Source: Comamonadaceae bacterium
Lineage (GTDB): Bacteria; Pseudomonadota; Gammaproteobacteria; Burkholderiales; Burkholderiaceae_C
Length of the DNA: 52,173 bases
Direction: 5' to 3'
NCBI GenBank assembly: GCA_008080595.1
Contig: VIKI01000002.1
Span: 1 to 52,173 of the forward strand
The position numbers and the translations under genes were made by a program. Under the pieces are notes generated by a model, which was not told the DNA's origin, ran no database searches, and was given only the letters and a program-made list of their open reading frames with translations. Positions 1 to 11,556 of the stretch are shown here, piece after piece (positions within the stretch are counted from its first letter, which is position 1; every line of letters starts with the position of its first letter).

Positions 1-495
1 GACACGGGCCAGTTGCTGCGCCGCGGCCATGCCCGCGGGGCCGGAGCCCACCACGGCCACTTTTTTGCCGGTCTTGCGTTTGGCGGGTTGGGCCAACACC
101 CAGCCTTCCGCCCAGGCGCGGTCGATGATGGCGTGTTCGATGGACTTGATGCCCACCGCGTCGTCGTTCACATTCAGCACACAGGCCGCTTCGCAGGGTG
201 CGGGGCAGATGCGGCCCGTGAACTCGGGAAAGTTGTTGGTGCTGTGCAGCACATCGATCGCGTTTTTCCAGTCGCCCCGGTACACCAGGTCGTTGAAATC
301 CGGAATGATGTTGTTGACCGGGCAGCCGTTGTTGCAAAACGGTGTGCCGCAGTCCATACAACGGGCCGCCTGGGTGGTGGCTGCAGTGTCATCCAGACCG
401 ATGACGAACTCTTTGTAGTTTTTCAGACGCTCTTGAACCGGCTTGTAGCCTTCTTCGATGCGCTCATACTCCATGAAACCAGTCACTTTTCCCAT
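1..495 (-). CDS. gltD: Glutamate synthase small subunit GltD (N-terminal 165 residues; gene runs off the left edge)
   Basis: NADPH-dependent glutamate synthase beta subunit, which takes electrons from NADPH and passes them through FAD and iron-sulfur clusters to GltB. The translation begins [12 protein letters not shown]. It has the N-terminal cysteine clusters that bind 4Fe-4S centres ([14 protein letters not shown] near residue 46 and [12 protein letters not shown] near 94), then the start of the FAD-binding fold, [13 protein letters not shown]. An AAGGAA ribosome site precedes the ATG. It lies 35 bp downstream of gltB on the same strand, the usual gltBD operon. The C-terminal two thirds are outside the window. 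Confidence 0.95.
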   Translation of the reverse strand, partial: MGKVTGFMEYERIEEGYKPVQERLKNYKEFVIGLDDTAATTQAARCMDCGTPFCNNGCPVNNIIPDFNDLVYRGDWKNAIDVLHSTNNFPEFTGRICPAPCEAACVLNVNDDAVGIKSIEHAIIDRAWAEGWVLAQPAKRKTGKKVAVVGSGPAGMAAAQQLARV

Positions 496-530
496 GATGT
501 TTTTCCTTGTTCGTTGCCTGTGCTGCGTGC

Positions 531-5276
<4,746 letters not shown>

Positions 5277-5340
5277 ACGCGCGCTCCTAAAAAATATCGA
5301 ATGCTGAACTTTACCGCATTGCAGCATCTGTGCCAAACAA

Positions 5341-5411
5341 AATAATTGGGGTCAGATTCCAATTATTTTTTTAATTTCAATCTATTTAATTAATTGGGGA
5401 CATATCAAATT
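5341..5411. repeat. AT-rich flank downstream of the RAYT gene with paired TTGGGG motifs
   Basis: Two related motifs, AATTGGGGTCAGATTCCAA and AATTGGGGACATATCAA, lie about 50 bp apart in a markedly AT-rich stretch between gltB and the transposase gene. From memory, GGGGTCAGA-type sequences often flank genes of this transposase family, so this may be the element's end. No matching motif was seen on the 5' side of the transposase gene. Confidence 0.4.
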
Positions 5412-5458
5412 CAATAGCTATTCACGCTTTATTGATAAGCGCTAGAGGTCGATTTTTA
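5412..5458 (+). repeat. Dispersed REP-like repeat, copy at the RAYT stop codon
   Basis: One of the best copies: CAATAGCTATTCACGC, then the hairpin CGCTTTATTGATAAGCG, then GCTAGAGGTCGATTTTT. Its right edge overlaps the TAA stop of the transposase gene at 5456-5458. Confidence 0.8.
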
Positions 5459-6154
5459 TCTTGGTTTATTGACAGATAATGGCCTGCCAGCGCTACTTTT
5501 GGTGATGCGGCGTTCGGTTCTTTTTTGTAAATCAGCCACAAAATCTGGCTCACCCAGTGCCCAACCGCTCAACGTGGCTTGTGTCAAAGCGGTTTGCTGC
5601 ACCGTGCCAATGCCAGCCTGCACCAATTCGGCATAGGCCGCTTCACGGGCAAACGGGGTGTTGCCAAGCTCCCAATACAAGGCATGGGGCGTGATCAGGC
5701 GATCCGTCCGCAAACCCAGGTAATGACCGTGGCTAGACCAGGGATAGTCTTGCGCTTGCGCCACCAAGCCCGCCCGCACCGGGTTCAGATCGATGTAGGC
5801 CATGCAGGTGAGCAAATAACGCTCAGACTGGATCAGCGTGGATTTGTAGCGACCTTCCCACAAGGTGCCGGTGCGTTTTTGAGTGGTATTGAAATAACGC
5901 ACATAACTGCGCCCCACCGCCTGCATCATTTTGGGCAAACCGTCTGCGGTGTGCGGTGTGGCCAACAGATGAAAGTGGTTGCTCATCAACACATAAGCGT
6001 GCACCGCCACGTCCCATTTTTTGGCTTGCTCTTGCAGCAAGTCGAGCAGCATCCGGTAATCCGCTGTCGTGACAAAAATCGCCTGGCGATTATTGCCACG
6101 CTGAATCACATGGTGGGGGTAGTCCGGCAGCGTCAGGCGGGGTAGGCGCGCCAT
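5456..6154 (-). CDS. REP-associated tyrosine transposase (RAYT, IS200-like Y1 fold)
   Basis: Single-strand DNA transposase/nuclease of the HUH superfamily. The sequence opens MARLPRLTLPDYPHHVIQRG, typical of the family. It carries the metal-binding HUH motif in MSNHFHLL (H60, F61, H62) and a conserved tyrosine region YLLTCMAYIDLNPVRAG, where Y120 is the likely nucleophile. The length of 232 residues fits a full RAYT. Such enzymes are domesticated single-copy genes in many bacteria and are thought to spread REP palindromes. A palindromic repeat copy overlaps its stop codon, and related copies are scattered through the window. No good ribosome site precedes the ATG. It sits alone between gltB and a lipoprotein gene, breaking the usual gltB-dgt neighbourhood. 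Confidence 0.88.
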   Translation of the reverse strand: MARLPRLTLPDYPHHVIQRGNNRQAIFVTTADYRMLLDLLQEQAKKWDVAVHAYVLMSNHFHLLATPHTADGLPKMMQAVGRSYVRYFNTTQKRTGTLWEGRYKSTLIQSERYLLTCMAYIDLNPVRAGLVAQAQDYPWSSHGHYLGLRTDRLITPHALYWELGNTPFAREAAYAELVQAGIGTVQQTALTQATLSGWALGEPDFVADLQKRTERRITKSSAGRPLSVNKPR

Positions 6155-6182
6155 GAATCAGAAAAACAGAAATCCGAACCAA

Positions 6183-6650
6183 TCACTTGGGTGCTTTGGC
6201 AATCCGCACTTTGCCACCGGTGGTGATCAGGATCACCGCATCTCCGGGCACCAGCGTTTGTTCACCCTTGGCTTGCACCACGGCGCGACGCTCACCATTT
6301 TTGAGTTGCACCAGCACTTCAACCGCATCCTCTCGAGTGGCGAAACGCTCAATGGCATTGCCAGCGGCAGCCCCAGCGACCCCAACCAGAAGACCCAGTA
6401 CCTGTGCTTCACGCTGGACACCGCTGCCGCTGTAGCCGGCTACCGCACCCGTGACTCCGCCAACCGCAGCTCCCACACCGCTCTGGCTACCATCCACCAC
6501 CACATTGCGAACCGTCAGCACCACGCCGTCTTCCACTTGCGACATGCGCTGGGCATCACCGCGCTGAATCACGTCCGGGCTACTGCTGGCGCATGCGGCC
6601 AGGGTCAGCGCCAATGCGATGGAGACACCTAAAGTTATAAGTTTTTGCAT
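6183..6650 (-). CDS. Glycine-zipper outer membrane lipoprotein (SlyB/Pcp-like)
   Basis: A 155-residue lipoprotein. The ATG at 6650 follows AAGGAG by five bases, which decides the start over a GTG two codons upstream. The signal peptide ends in a lipobox (LAAC, Cys20). The middle is a glycine-rich, hydrophobic double segment (VGAAVGGVTGAVAGYSG and VLGLLVGVAGAAAGNAI), the glycine-zipper pattern of the SlyB/17-kDa antigen family. The rest is a small soluble C-terminal domain. The family is linked to outer-membrane stability, but the exact role here is not known. The preceding gene on the strand ends 24 bp upstream, so co-transcription with the methyltransferase is possible. Confidence 0.85.
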   Translation of the reverse strand: MQKLITLGVSIALALTLAACASSSPDVIQRGDAQRMSQVEDGVVLTVRNVVVDGSQSGVGAAVGGVTGAVAGYSGSGVQREAQVLGLLVGVAGAAAGNAIERFATREDAVEVLVQLKNGERRAVVQAKGEQTLVPGDAVILITTGGKVRIAKAPK

Positions 6651-6674
6651 ACACACTCCTTGAAAAATGGTTGA

Positions 6675-7631
6675 TTACGTCGCAGATTCACCTGCGTACT
6701 CATGCTCAGAAGTGAGTCCATGAACTTCTGTGGCATTGTCCGGCAGATATGTAAAGCGTGTGTGAAGCAGCTCTTTCAAGCCGAACTCTTCCAGTAAAGC
6801 ATACAGGCGTTGCGCCGCAGAGCGCTTTTTTTGCCCGGTGTAACGCGCCAGAATCAGCTCGTTTTTCATGCTGTGTTCCCAGCCGACCAGCTCGGTCACC
6901 GTGACCTGATAACCACAGGCTTCCAGGTACAGACACCGCATCACGTTGGTGATCTGGCTACCCAGCTCGCGGGTGTGCAAGGGATGTCGCCACAATTCCG
7001 AGAGCGGTGTACGCTGGAGCGACAAGGCTTTGTGCTGATTCAACACCCGCGCTACTTCGGCCTGGCAACAGGGCACCAGCACCATAAAACGGGCGCGTTT
7101 TTGCAGGCCAAAGGCAATGGCATCATCGGTGGCCGTGTCACAGGCATGCAAGGCGGTGACCACATCGATGCGTTCAGGCAATTGCCCGGATTGGGCCGAT
7201 TGCGCCACCGTCAGATTCAGGAACGACATGCGGGCAAAACCCAGCTGCTTGGCCAGTGCCGCGGATTTTTCGACCAGCTCTGCCCGGGTTTCAATGCCGT
7301 AAATATGCCCGGTGTTGCGCTGTTTGAAAAACAGGTCGTACAAGATGAAGCCCAGGTAGGACTTGCCCGCGCCGTGGTCAGCAAGCGTCAACCCACTGGG
7401 AGCGGAGCCAGCCTCAGACAGCTCCAGCAGCAGTTTTTCAATAAACTGGTAGAGGTGATAAACCTGTTTGAGTTTGCGGCGTGAGTCCTGGTTGAGCTTG
7501 CCATCGCGGGTCAGAATATGCAGCTCTTGGAGCAATGCCAGCGATTGCCCTGGGCGAATCTCTGGGGGGAACTCAGTGGGCGCGTTGGATGCAGCACCCC
7601 GGTGGGGGCGATCAATTTTTTGGTTTTTCAT
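6675..7631 (-). CDS. SAM-dependent methyltransferase (Methyltransf_32 / GSTCD-like)
   Basis: Predicted class I methyltransferase of 318 residues; the substrate is unknown. The SAM-binding motif I appears as LTLADHGAGKSYLG. It is followed by IYGIETR (end of strand 2 with an acidic residue), then ALHACDTATD and VLVPCCQAE, which are characteristic of the Methyltransf_32 group related to the GSTCD C-terminal domain. The ATG at 7631 is chosen because the frame upstream runs through the DUF1415 gene and does not look like protein. The start lies inside the last 20 bases of the DUF1415 gene, indicating coupled translation with it and with dgt. Confidence 0.8.
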   Translation of the reverse strand: MKNQKIDRPHRGAASNAPTEFPPEIRPGQSLALLQELHILTRDGKLNQDSRRKLKQVYHLYQFIEKLLLELSEAGSAPSGLTLADHGAGKSYLGFILYDLFFKQRNTGHIYGIETRAELVEKSAALAKQLGFARMSFLNLTVAQSAQSGQLPERIDVVTALHACDTATDDAIAFGLQKRARFMVLVPCCQAEVARVLNQHKALSLQRTPLSELWRHPLHTRELGSQITNVMRCLYLEACGYQVTVTELVGWEHSMKNELILARYTGQKKRSAAQRLYALLEEFGLKELLHTRFTYLPDNATEVHGLTSEHEYAGESAT

Positions 7632-8202
7632 GTGCGGATGATGCCATGTCGGATGCTGTCGCGCCGACACCAAGCGCTTGCCAGCCTTGTACACCCAGGC
7701 GCTCCATGGTCTGCATGTTGGCTTCAAAAATGGATTCCGGGTTGGGAAACGCCGCCACGGCGCGGTCGATGCTGTCTTCGCGCAGCAAATGCAGCGTTGG
7801 GTAGGGTGAGCGGTTGGTGAAGTTGGTGACATCGTCTGGCGAAGTACCGGCAAACTGGTAGTGCGGGTGCAGTGAGGCAATTTGCAGCACGCCATCAAGC
7901 TCCAGATCCACCAGCACCTGATCGGCTTCTACCAAAAAATCGTTGAAATCCAGAAAATCTTCAAGACATCCAGGCGCTATCAATAGCGTAGTGTCTCGCG
8001 CTTTGGCATCAAGCGCTACAAGGTCTTTCAGCTCTTGAATCAAATCATCACGGAAAGCTTGGGCCGTGTTTGCCTGGCTCACCGCGTAATGCACTTGGCC
8101 CTTGACGTGCACACTTTTGGCAAATGGGCACAGGTTCAGGCCAATCACGGCACGCTCCAGCCAGGCGACGGTGTCTTGCACCACTTGTTCATTGGGGGTC
8201 AT
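7612..8202 (-). CDS. DUF1415 family protein
   Basis: A 196-residue protein of unknown function. Hallmarks of the family are LNLCPFAKSV near residue 23, DTTLLIAP, LDFNDFL, LASLHPHYQFAG-like text (IASLHPHYQFAG), and NRSPYPTLHLLRE. Conserved Cys, His and Arg residues suggest an enzyme, but no reaction is established. Its ATG overlaps the dgt stop by four bases (ATGA) and its 3' end overlaps the methyltransferase start, so the three genes form one translational unit. Residues ~58-76 coincide with a possible copy of the dispersed repeat. Confidence 0.85.
   Translation of the reverse strand: MTPNEQVVQDTVAWLERAVIGLNLCPFAKSVHVKGQVHYAVSQANTAQAFRDDLIQELKDLVALDAKARDTTLLIAPGCLEDFLDFNDFLVEADQVLVDLELDGVLQIASLHPHYQFAGTSPDDVTNFTNRSPYPTLHLLREDSIDRAVAAFPNPESIFEANMQTMERLGVQGWQALGVGATASDMASSAHEKPKN
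7976..8030 (+). repeat. Possible REP-like repeat inside the DUF1415 gene
   Basis: ATCAATAGCG, then CGCGCTTTGGCATCAAGCG, then CTACAAGGTCTTT follow the order of the repeat consensus. Identity is lower than in the intergenic copies, and the encoded protein still aligns with the family, so chance resemblance is possible. Confidence 0.4.
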
Positions 8203-9383
8203 AGGTGGACTTCTTTCAACAGGGTTTGGCCGGTCAGCCGCTGGTGTTCGCGCAAGGCGAAACGGTCGGTCATACCGGCAATGTAATCGGCCACCGTGCG
8301 AGCCAAAGCGTTGGCCGGGTCAAGGGGGGCGGCTTTCAGGTGGCGCAACTTGTAGCGCTCCGGCATTTCCTGCGGTGATGCCAAGTAGGACGCGAACAGC
8401 TCCCGCACCACTTGCCGGGCTTGGCCGGTGGTGTGCATCACTTGTGGATGCCGGTACAGCTGCTGCAACAAAAAGGCCTTGAGTTGCTTGGATTGAGCCC
8501 GCATGTTGGCACCGAACTGCACCAAGGGTGGCAAGGCACGCGCCGCATTCATATCCGCGGGTTGGGCAGCGTCCAAAGCAGCCTGGGTGGCGGCGATCAC
8601 GTCATACACCTGGGCGCTGAGCATGCGGCGGATCGATTCGTAGAGCAAACGTCGACCTTGTGACGGGTCTTGCAGTTGGGGGTAGTCCGCCAGCGTCTGC
8701 TGACGGAACTGGTCAAACAGCGGAACCGCCTGCAACTGGGTCAGGCTGATCAGGCCCGAGCGCACGCCGTCGTCAATGTCATGCGCGTTATAGGCAATTT
8801 CATCGGCCAGATTACACAGTTGGGCCTCCAGACTGGGCTGGGTGTGGGTCAAAAACCGCTGTGCAACCCCCTGCGGCTCGATGGCCTCCAGCGCTTGTGC
8901 GTTGGCCTGCGAGCAGTGCTTGAGAATGCCTTCACGGGTCTCAAACGTGAGATTCAGACCATCAAACTCGGGGTAACGCTCTTCCAGCTGATCCACCACA
9001 CGCAGGCTTTGCAGGTTGTGTTCAAAGCCAGCATAGTTGACCATACATTCGTTCAAGGCATCCTGACCGGCATGGCCAAAGGGCGTGTGGCCCAGGTCAT
9101 GCGCCAGGGCAATGGCTTCTACCAAATCCTCATTGAGCTGCAGCGAACGAGCGATGGAGCGGCCTAATTGCGCCACCTCCAACGAATGCGTCATGCGGGT
9201 GCGAAACAGGTCACCTTCATGGTTCAGAAATACCTGGGTTTTGTAAACCAGGCGTCTGAACGCGGTGCTGTGGACGATGCGATCGCGGTCACGCTGGTAT
9301 TCGGTGCGCGTGGGCGCAGGGGCTTGCGGGTAACGCCGGCCTCGCGTCTGGCCCGGATCGCAGGCGTAGCATGCCAAGGTCAT
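8199..9383 (-). CDS. dgt: Deoxyguanosinetriphosphate triphosphohydrolase-like protein (Dgt)
   Basis: HD-domain dNTP triphosphohydrolase, which cleaves dNTPs to the nucleoside and triphosphate and so controls dNTP pools. Metal ligands are visible as H66 (MTHSLEVAQ), H95-D96 (ALAHDLGHTPFGHAG) and the later Asp in NLADEIAYNAHDIDDG. The N-terminal TEYQRDRDRIVHSTAFRRL is the family signature. The length of 394 residues fits the short dGTPase-like type. It lies downstream of aroB, as is usual in betaproteobacteria. The 48 bp between the aroB stop and this start are entirely one copy of the dispersed repeat, and no ribosome site is visible before the ATG. Confidence 0.9.
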   Translation of the reverse strand: MTLACYACDPGQTRGRRYPQAPAPTRTEYQRDRDRIVHSTAFRRLVYKTQVFLNHEGDLFRTRMTHSLEVAQLGRSIARSLQLNEDLVEAIALAHDLGHTPFGHAGQDALNECMVNYAGFEHNLQSLRVVDQLEERYPEFDGLNLTFETREGILKHCSQANAQALEAIEPQGVAQRFLTHTQPSLEAQLCNLADEIAYNAHDIDDGVRSGLISLTQLQAVPLFDQFRQQTLADYPQLQDPSQGRRLLYESIRRMLSAQVYDVIAATQAALDAAQPADMNAARALPPLVQFGANMRAQSKQLKAFLLQQLYRHPQVMHTTGQARQVVRELFASYLASPQEMPERYKLRHLKAAPLDPANALARTVADYIAGMTDRFALREHQRLTGQTLLKEVHL

Positions 9384-9390
9384 TTTATAT

Positions 9391-9441
9391 AAAAAATATG
9401 AATCTAGCGCTTATGAATATTGCGCAAGCAGCTATAGTTTT
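9391..9441 (-). repeat. Dispersed REP-like repeat filling the aroB-dgt gap
   Basis: Read on the minus strand: CTATAGCTGCTTGCGC, ATATTCATAAGCG, then CTAGATTCATATTTTT. The TAG stop of aroB (9432-9434) is the first part of CTATAGC, so the repeat provides the stop. The remainder reaches to the dgt ATG. Confidence 0.8.
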
Positions 9442-10556
9442 AATAGCTTTTCAGTGCAGCACAGATCAATCACCTGCCGCACCATGGGCTCAGGTGCGCT
9501 GCGCACAATGGCGCGGCCAGGGCCGTCGATCAGCACAAATTTGATGTCGCCCGCCTCGGATTTCTTGTCCACCCGCATCAATTCCAGATAACGACCGGCA
9601 TTGTCATCGGCATTTAATACCGGGCCTTTGACCGGCAAACCGGCCTTGGCAATCAAACCGGTCAGACGCGCCACAAACAGGGCATCGACCAGCCCGAGGC
9701 GCAACGAAAGGTGCGCCGCCATCACCATGCCGCAGCCTACGCCCTCACCGTGCAGCCATTCGCCATAACCCAAACCGGCTTCAATGGCGTGACCAAACGT
9801 ATGGCCAAAGTTCAAAATCGCCCGCAGACCCGATTCGCGCTCGTCCTGCCCCACCACCCAGGCTTTGATCTCGCAACTGCGTTGAACCACATGGGCCAGG
9901 GCCACCGGGTCACGGGCCATGACTTCGCCGATGTGAGCCTCCAGCCATGCCAGCAATTCCATATCGGCAATCGGGCCGTATTTGATGACCTCGGCCAGAC
10001 CTGCGCTGAGTTCGCGATCCGGCAGAGTTTTGAGCGTATTCAGATCACACACCACCTTGAGCGGCTGGTAAAACGCACCAATCATGTTCTTGCCCAAGGG
10101 ATGGTTGATGGCAGTTTTCCCCCCCACAGAGGAGTCCACCTGGGCCAGCAAGGTGGTGGGTATCTGCACAAAAGGCACACCGCGCATGTAGCTGGCGGCA
10201 GCAAACCCGGTCATGTCCCCCACCACACCACCACCCAAGGCAAACAGCGTGGTTTTCCGGTCACAGCCGTTTTGCAACAAGGCATCAAAAATCAGGTTCA
10301 AACTCTGCCAGGTTTTGAATTCCTCGCCATCCGGCAGAACCACGGTATGCACCTGTGCATATTTGCCCTGCAGAGCTTTTTGCAGCGACTGCATGTAGAG
10401 CGGCCCGACCGTGGTGTTGGTCACAATCAACGCACTTTGTGCCTTGGGCAACTCAGCGTAACTGAGCGGGTTGTCAAACAGCGAGCCGCGAATGGCGATG
10501 TGGTAACTGCGGTCACCCAGGTCGATGTTGACGGTTTGGAGGTCTGAAGAGTTCAT
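9432..10556 (-). CDS. aroB: 3-dehydroquinate synthase AroB
   Basis: Second enzyme of the shikimate pathway: it converts DAHP to 3-dehydroquinate using NAD and a divalent metal. Visible motifs are [32 protein letters not shown] (NAD-binding), [20 protein letters not shown], and the metal-site sequences LAEVIKYG (Glu), [12 protein letters not shown] (His) and GEWLHGEGV (His). The length of 374 residues is normal. The gene lies 43 bp downstream of aroK on the same strand. Its last residues (…KLLKL) and its stop codon are encoded at the edge of a dispersed repeat. Confidence 0.95.
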   Translation of the reverse strand: MNSSDLQTVNIDLGDRSYHIAIRGSLFDNPLSYAELPKAQSALIVTNTTVGPLYMQSLQKALQGKYAQVHTVVLPDGEEFKTWQSLNLIFDALLQNGCDRKTTLFALGGGVVGDMTGFAAASYMRGVPFVQIPTTLLAQVDSSVGGKTAINHPLGKNMIGAFYQPLKVVCDLNTLKTLPDRELSAGLAEVIKYGPIADMELLAWLEAHIGEVMARDPVALAHVVQRSCEIKAWVVGQDERESGLRAILNFGHTFGHAIEAGLGYGEWLHGEGVGCGMVMAAHLSLRLGLVDALFVARLTGLIAKAGLPVKGPVLNADDNAGRYLELMRVDKKSEAGDIKFVLIDGPGRAIVRSAPEPMVRQVIDLCCTEKLLKL

Positions 10557-10599
10557 ACCTCAAGTTTAGAGGCATTGTCTGCACTTTCGGGGCACGTCC

Positions 10600-11112
10600 C
10601 TATGCGCTGGAGGCCATATCCAGTTGCATGGTGATCATGTTGACCAGGGTGGACACCGACGGCCGCCCCGTATCGACGCTGAAATGCGCGGTTTCACGGT
10701 ACAGCTGAGCACGCTGGGCATACAAATCGCGCAAACGCTGCAAGGGGTCAGCCACTTGCAACAAGGGCCGGTTTTTGTCATGCCGCAAGCGACGAAACAA
10801 TTCGTCGGGCATGGAGTTCAGATATACCACGCGGGTACGCTCATGCAGGTGTTGGCGGTTGTTGGCCCGCAACACCACGCCACCACCCGTGGACAACACG
10901 CCTTTGGGCTGTTGGGTCAGCTCATCGATGACGGCCTCTTCCATATCCCGGAAGCGGTCTTCACCCTCGCGCTCAAAATATTCGCGAATCGAGCAGCCCA
11001 AGCTTTGCTCAATCTCGTGATCTGAGTCCAGAAAAGGCAATTGCATACGCCGGGCGAGTTGGCGACCGACTGTCGACTTGCCGGAGCCTGGGAGGCCGAT
11101 AAGGGAAATCAT
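10600..11112 (-). CDS. aroK: Shikimate kinase AroK
   Basis: Phosphorylates shikimate to shikimate 3-phosphate with ATP. It has the Walker A loop GLPGSGKSTVG at residues 5-15, the substrate-binding DSD at 30-32, GEDRFRDMEEAVI and TGGGVVLRANN (shikimate pocket), and the lid Arg in RLRHDKNRPLL. The ATG at 11112 gives the usual MISLIGLPGSGKST start; an in-frame TTG lies four codons upstream. No clear ribosome site is present, and the sequence upstream is a rearranged scar. A decayed second copy of its 5' end lies at 11452-11552, so this copy's upstream region may have been replaced. Confidence 0.94.
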   Translation of the reverse strand: MISLIGLPGSGKSTVGRQLARRMQLPFLDSDHEIEQSLGCSIREYFEREGEDRFRDMEEAVIDELTQQPKGVLSTGGGVVLRANNRQHLHERTRVVYLNSMPDELFRRLRHDKNRPLLQVADPLQRLRDLYAQRAQLYRETAHFSVDTGRPSVSTLVNMITMQLDMASSA

Positions 11113-11120
11113 GATGGGTG

Positions 11121-11354
11121 TCAAAAAGTGCTTTTACCATTCTGCCCGCAAGCACTGCTGGCAGGCCACCCTATTCTCTTTTTTCTGGCCAACAGTCCAA
11201 ATGCGGTATCTATTGCGGGTTCAGATTTGAATTTCTCTATGTATTGCGACACAGATTGGCGAGTGCGCTCTGCGCGTGTAACCTGTTTGGCTTCCGACAA
11301 AGCATTCAGCGCCAGAAAATCATGATCTGACCAATCCACCAATGTGCGTTTCAT
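11121..11354 (-). pseudogene. Antitoxin-like (ribbon-helix-helix, VapB-type) remnant
   Basis: A 77-residue reading frame beginning MKRTLVDWSDHDFLALNALS and continuing to KSEPAIDTAFGLL. This resembles, from memory, RHH antitoxins of VapBC-type pairs, which normally go on AFGLW..R..DGL..Q..LR.EW. Here the frame instead ends in ARKKRIGWPASSACGQNG, which does not fit the family and runs up to aroK. The C-terminus therefore seems lost or frameshifted, and no PIN-domain toxin follows. It is best read as a stranded fragment of a toxin-antitoxin module. Confidence 0.5.
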
Positions 11355-11451
11355 GAGGCCCTGTTGAAGATATCACCTGAAAATAACATAAGCAGCAAAA
11401 ACTTCAACTCGCTTGGGAATGTGTCATTGGCAATAGATTAACCACGCATCA
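11355..11451. other. Unassigned part of the 432-bp gap between aroK and the adhesin-like gene
   Basis: Nothing recognisable is seen in these ~97 bases. They separate the antitoxin-like remnant from the partial aroK duplication and probably belong to the same rearrangement scar. Confidence 0.4.
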
Positions 11452-11552
11452 AGCAGCCCAGAAGCTGCTCAATCTCGTGATCTGAGTCCAGAGAAAAGGC
11501 TGTGGCAATCGCCGGTCGAGTTGGCGACCGGCTATGGACTTGCCAGAGACTG
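11452..11552 (-). pseudogene. Decayed duplicate of the aroK 5' region
   Basis: About 100 bases parallel aroK 10992-11092. They share a run of more than 20 identical bases including CAATCTCGTGATCTGAGTCC, then GAGTTGGCGACCG and GACTTGCC. Small insertions and deletions break the frame, so it is not functional. It begins a few bases after the stop codon of the adhesin-like gene, where aroK would normally begin after pilQ. Confidence 0.8.
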
Positions 11553-11556
11553 ACAA

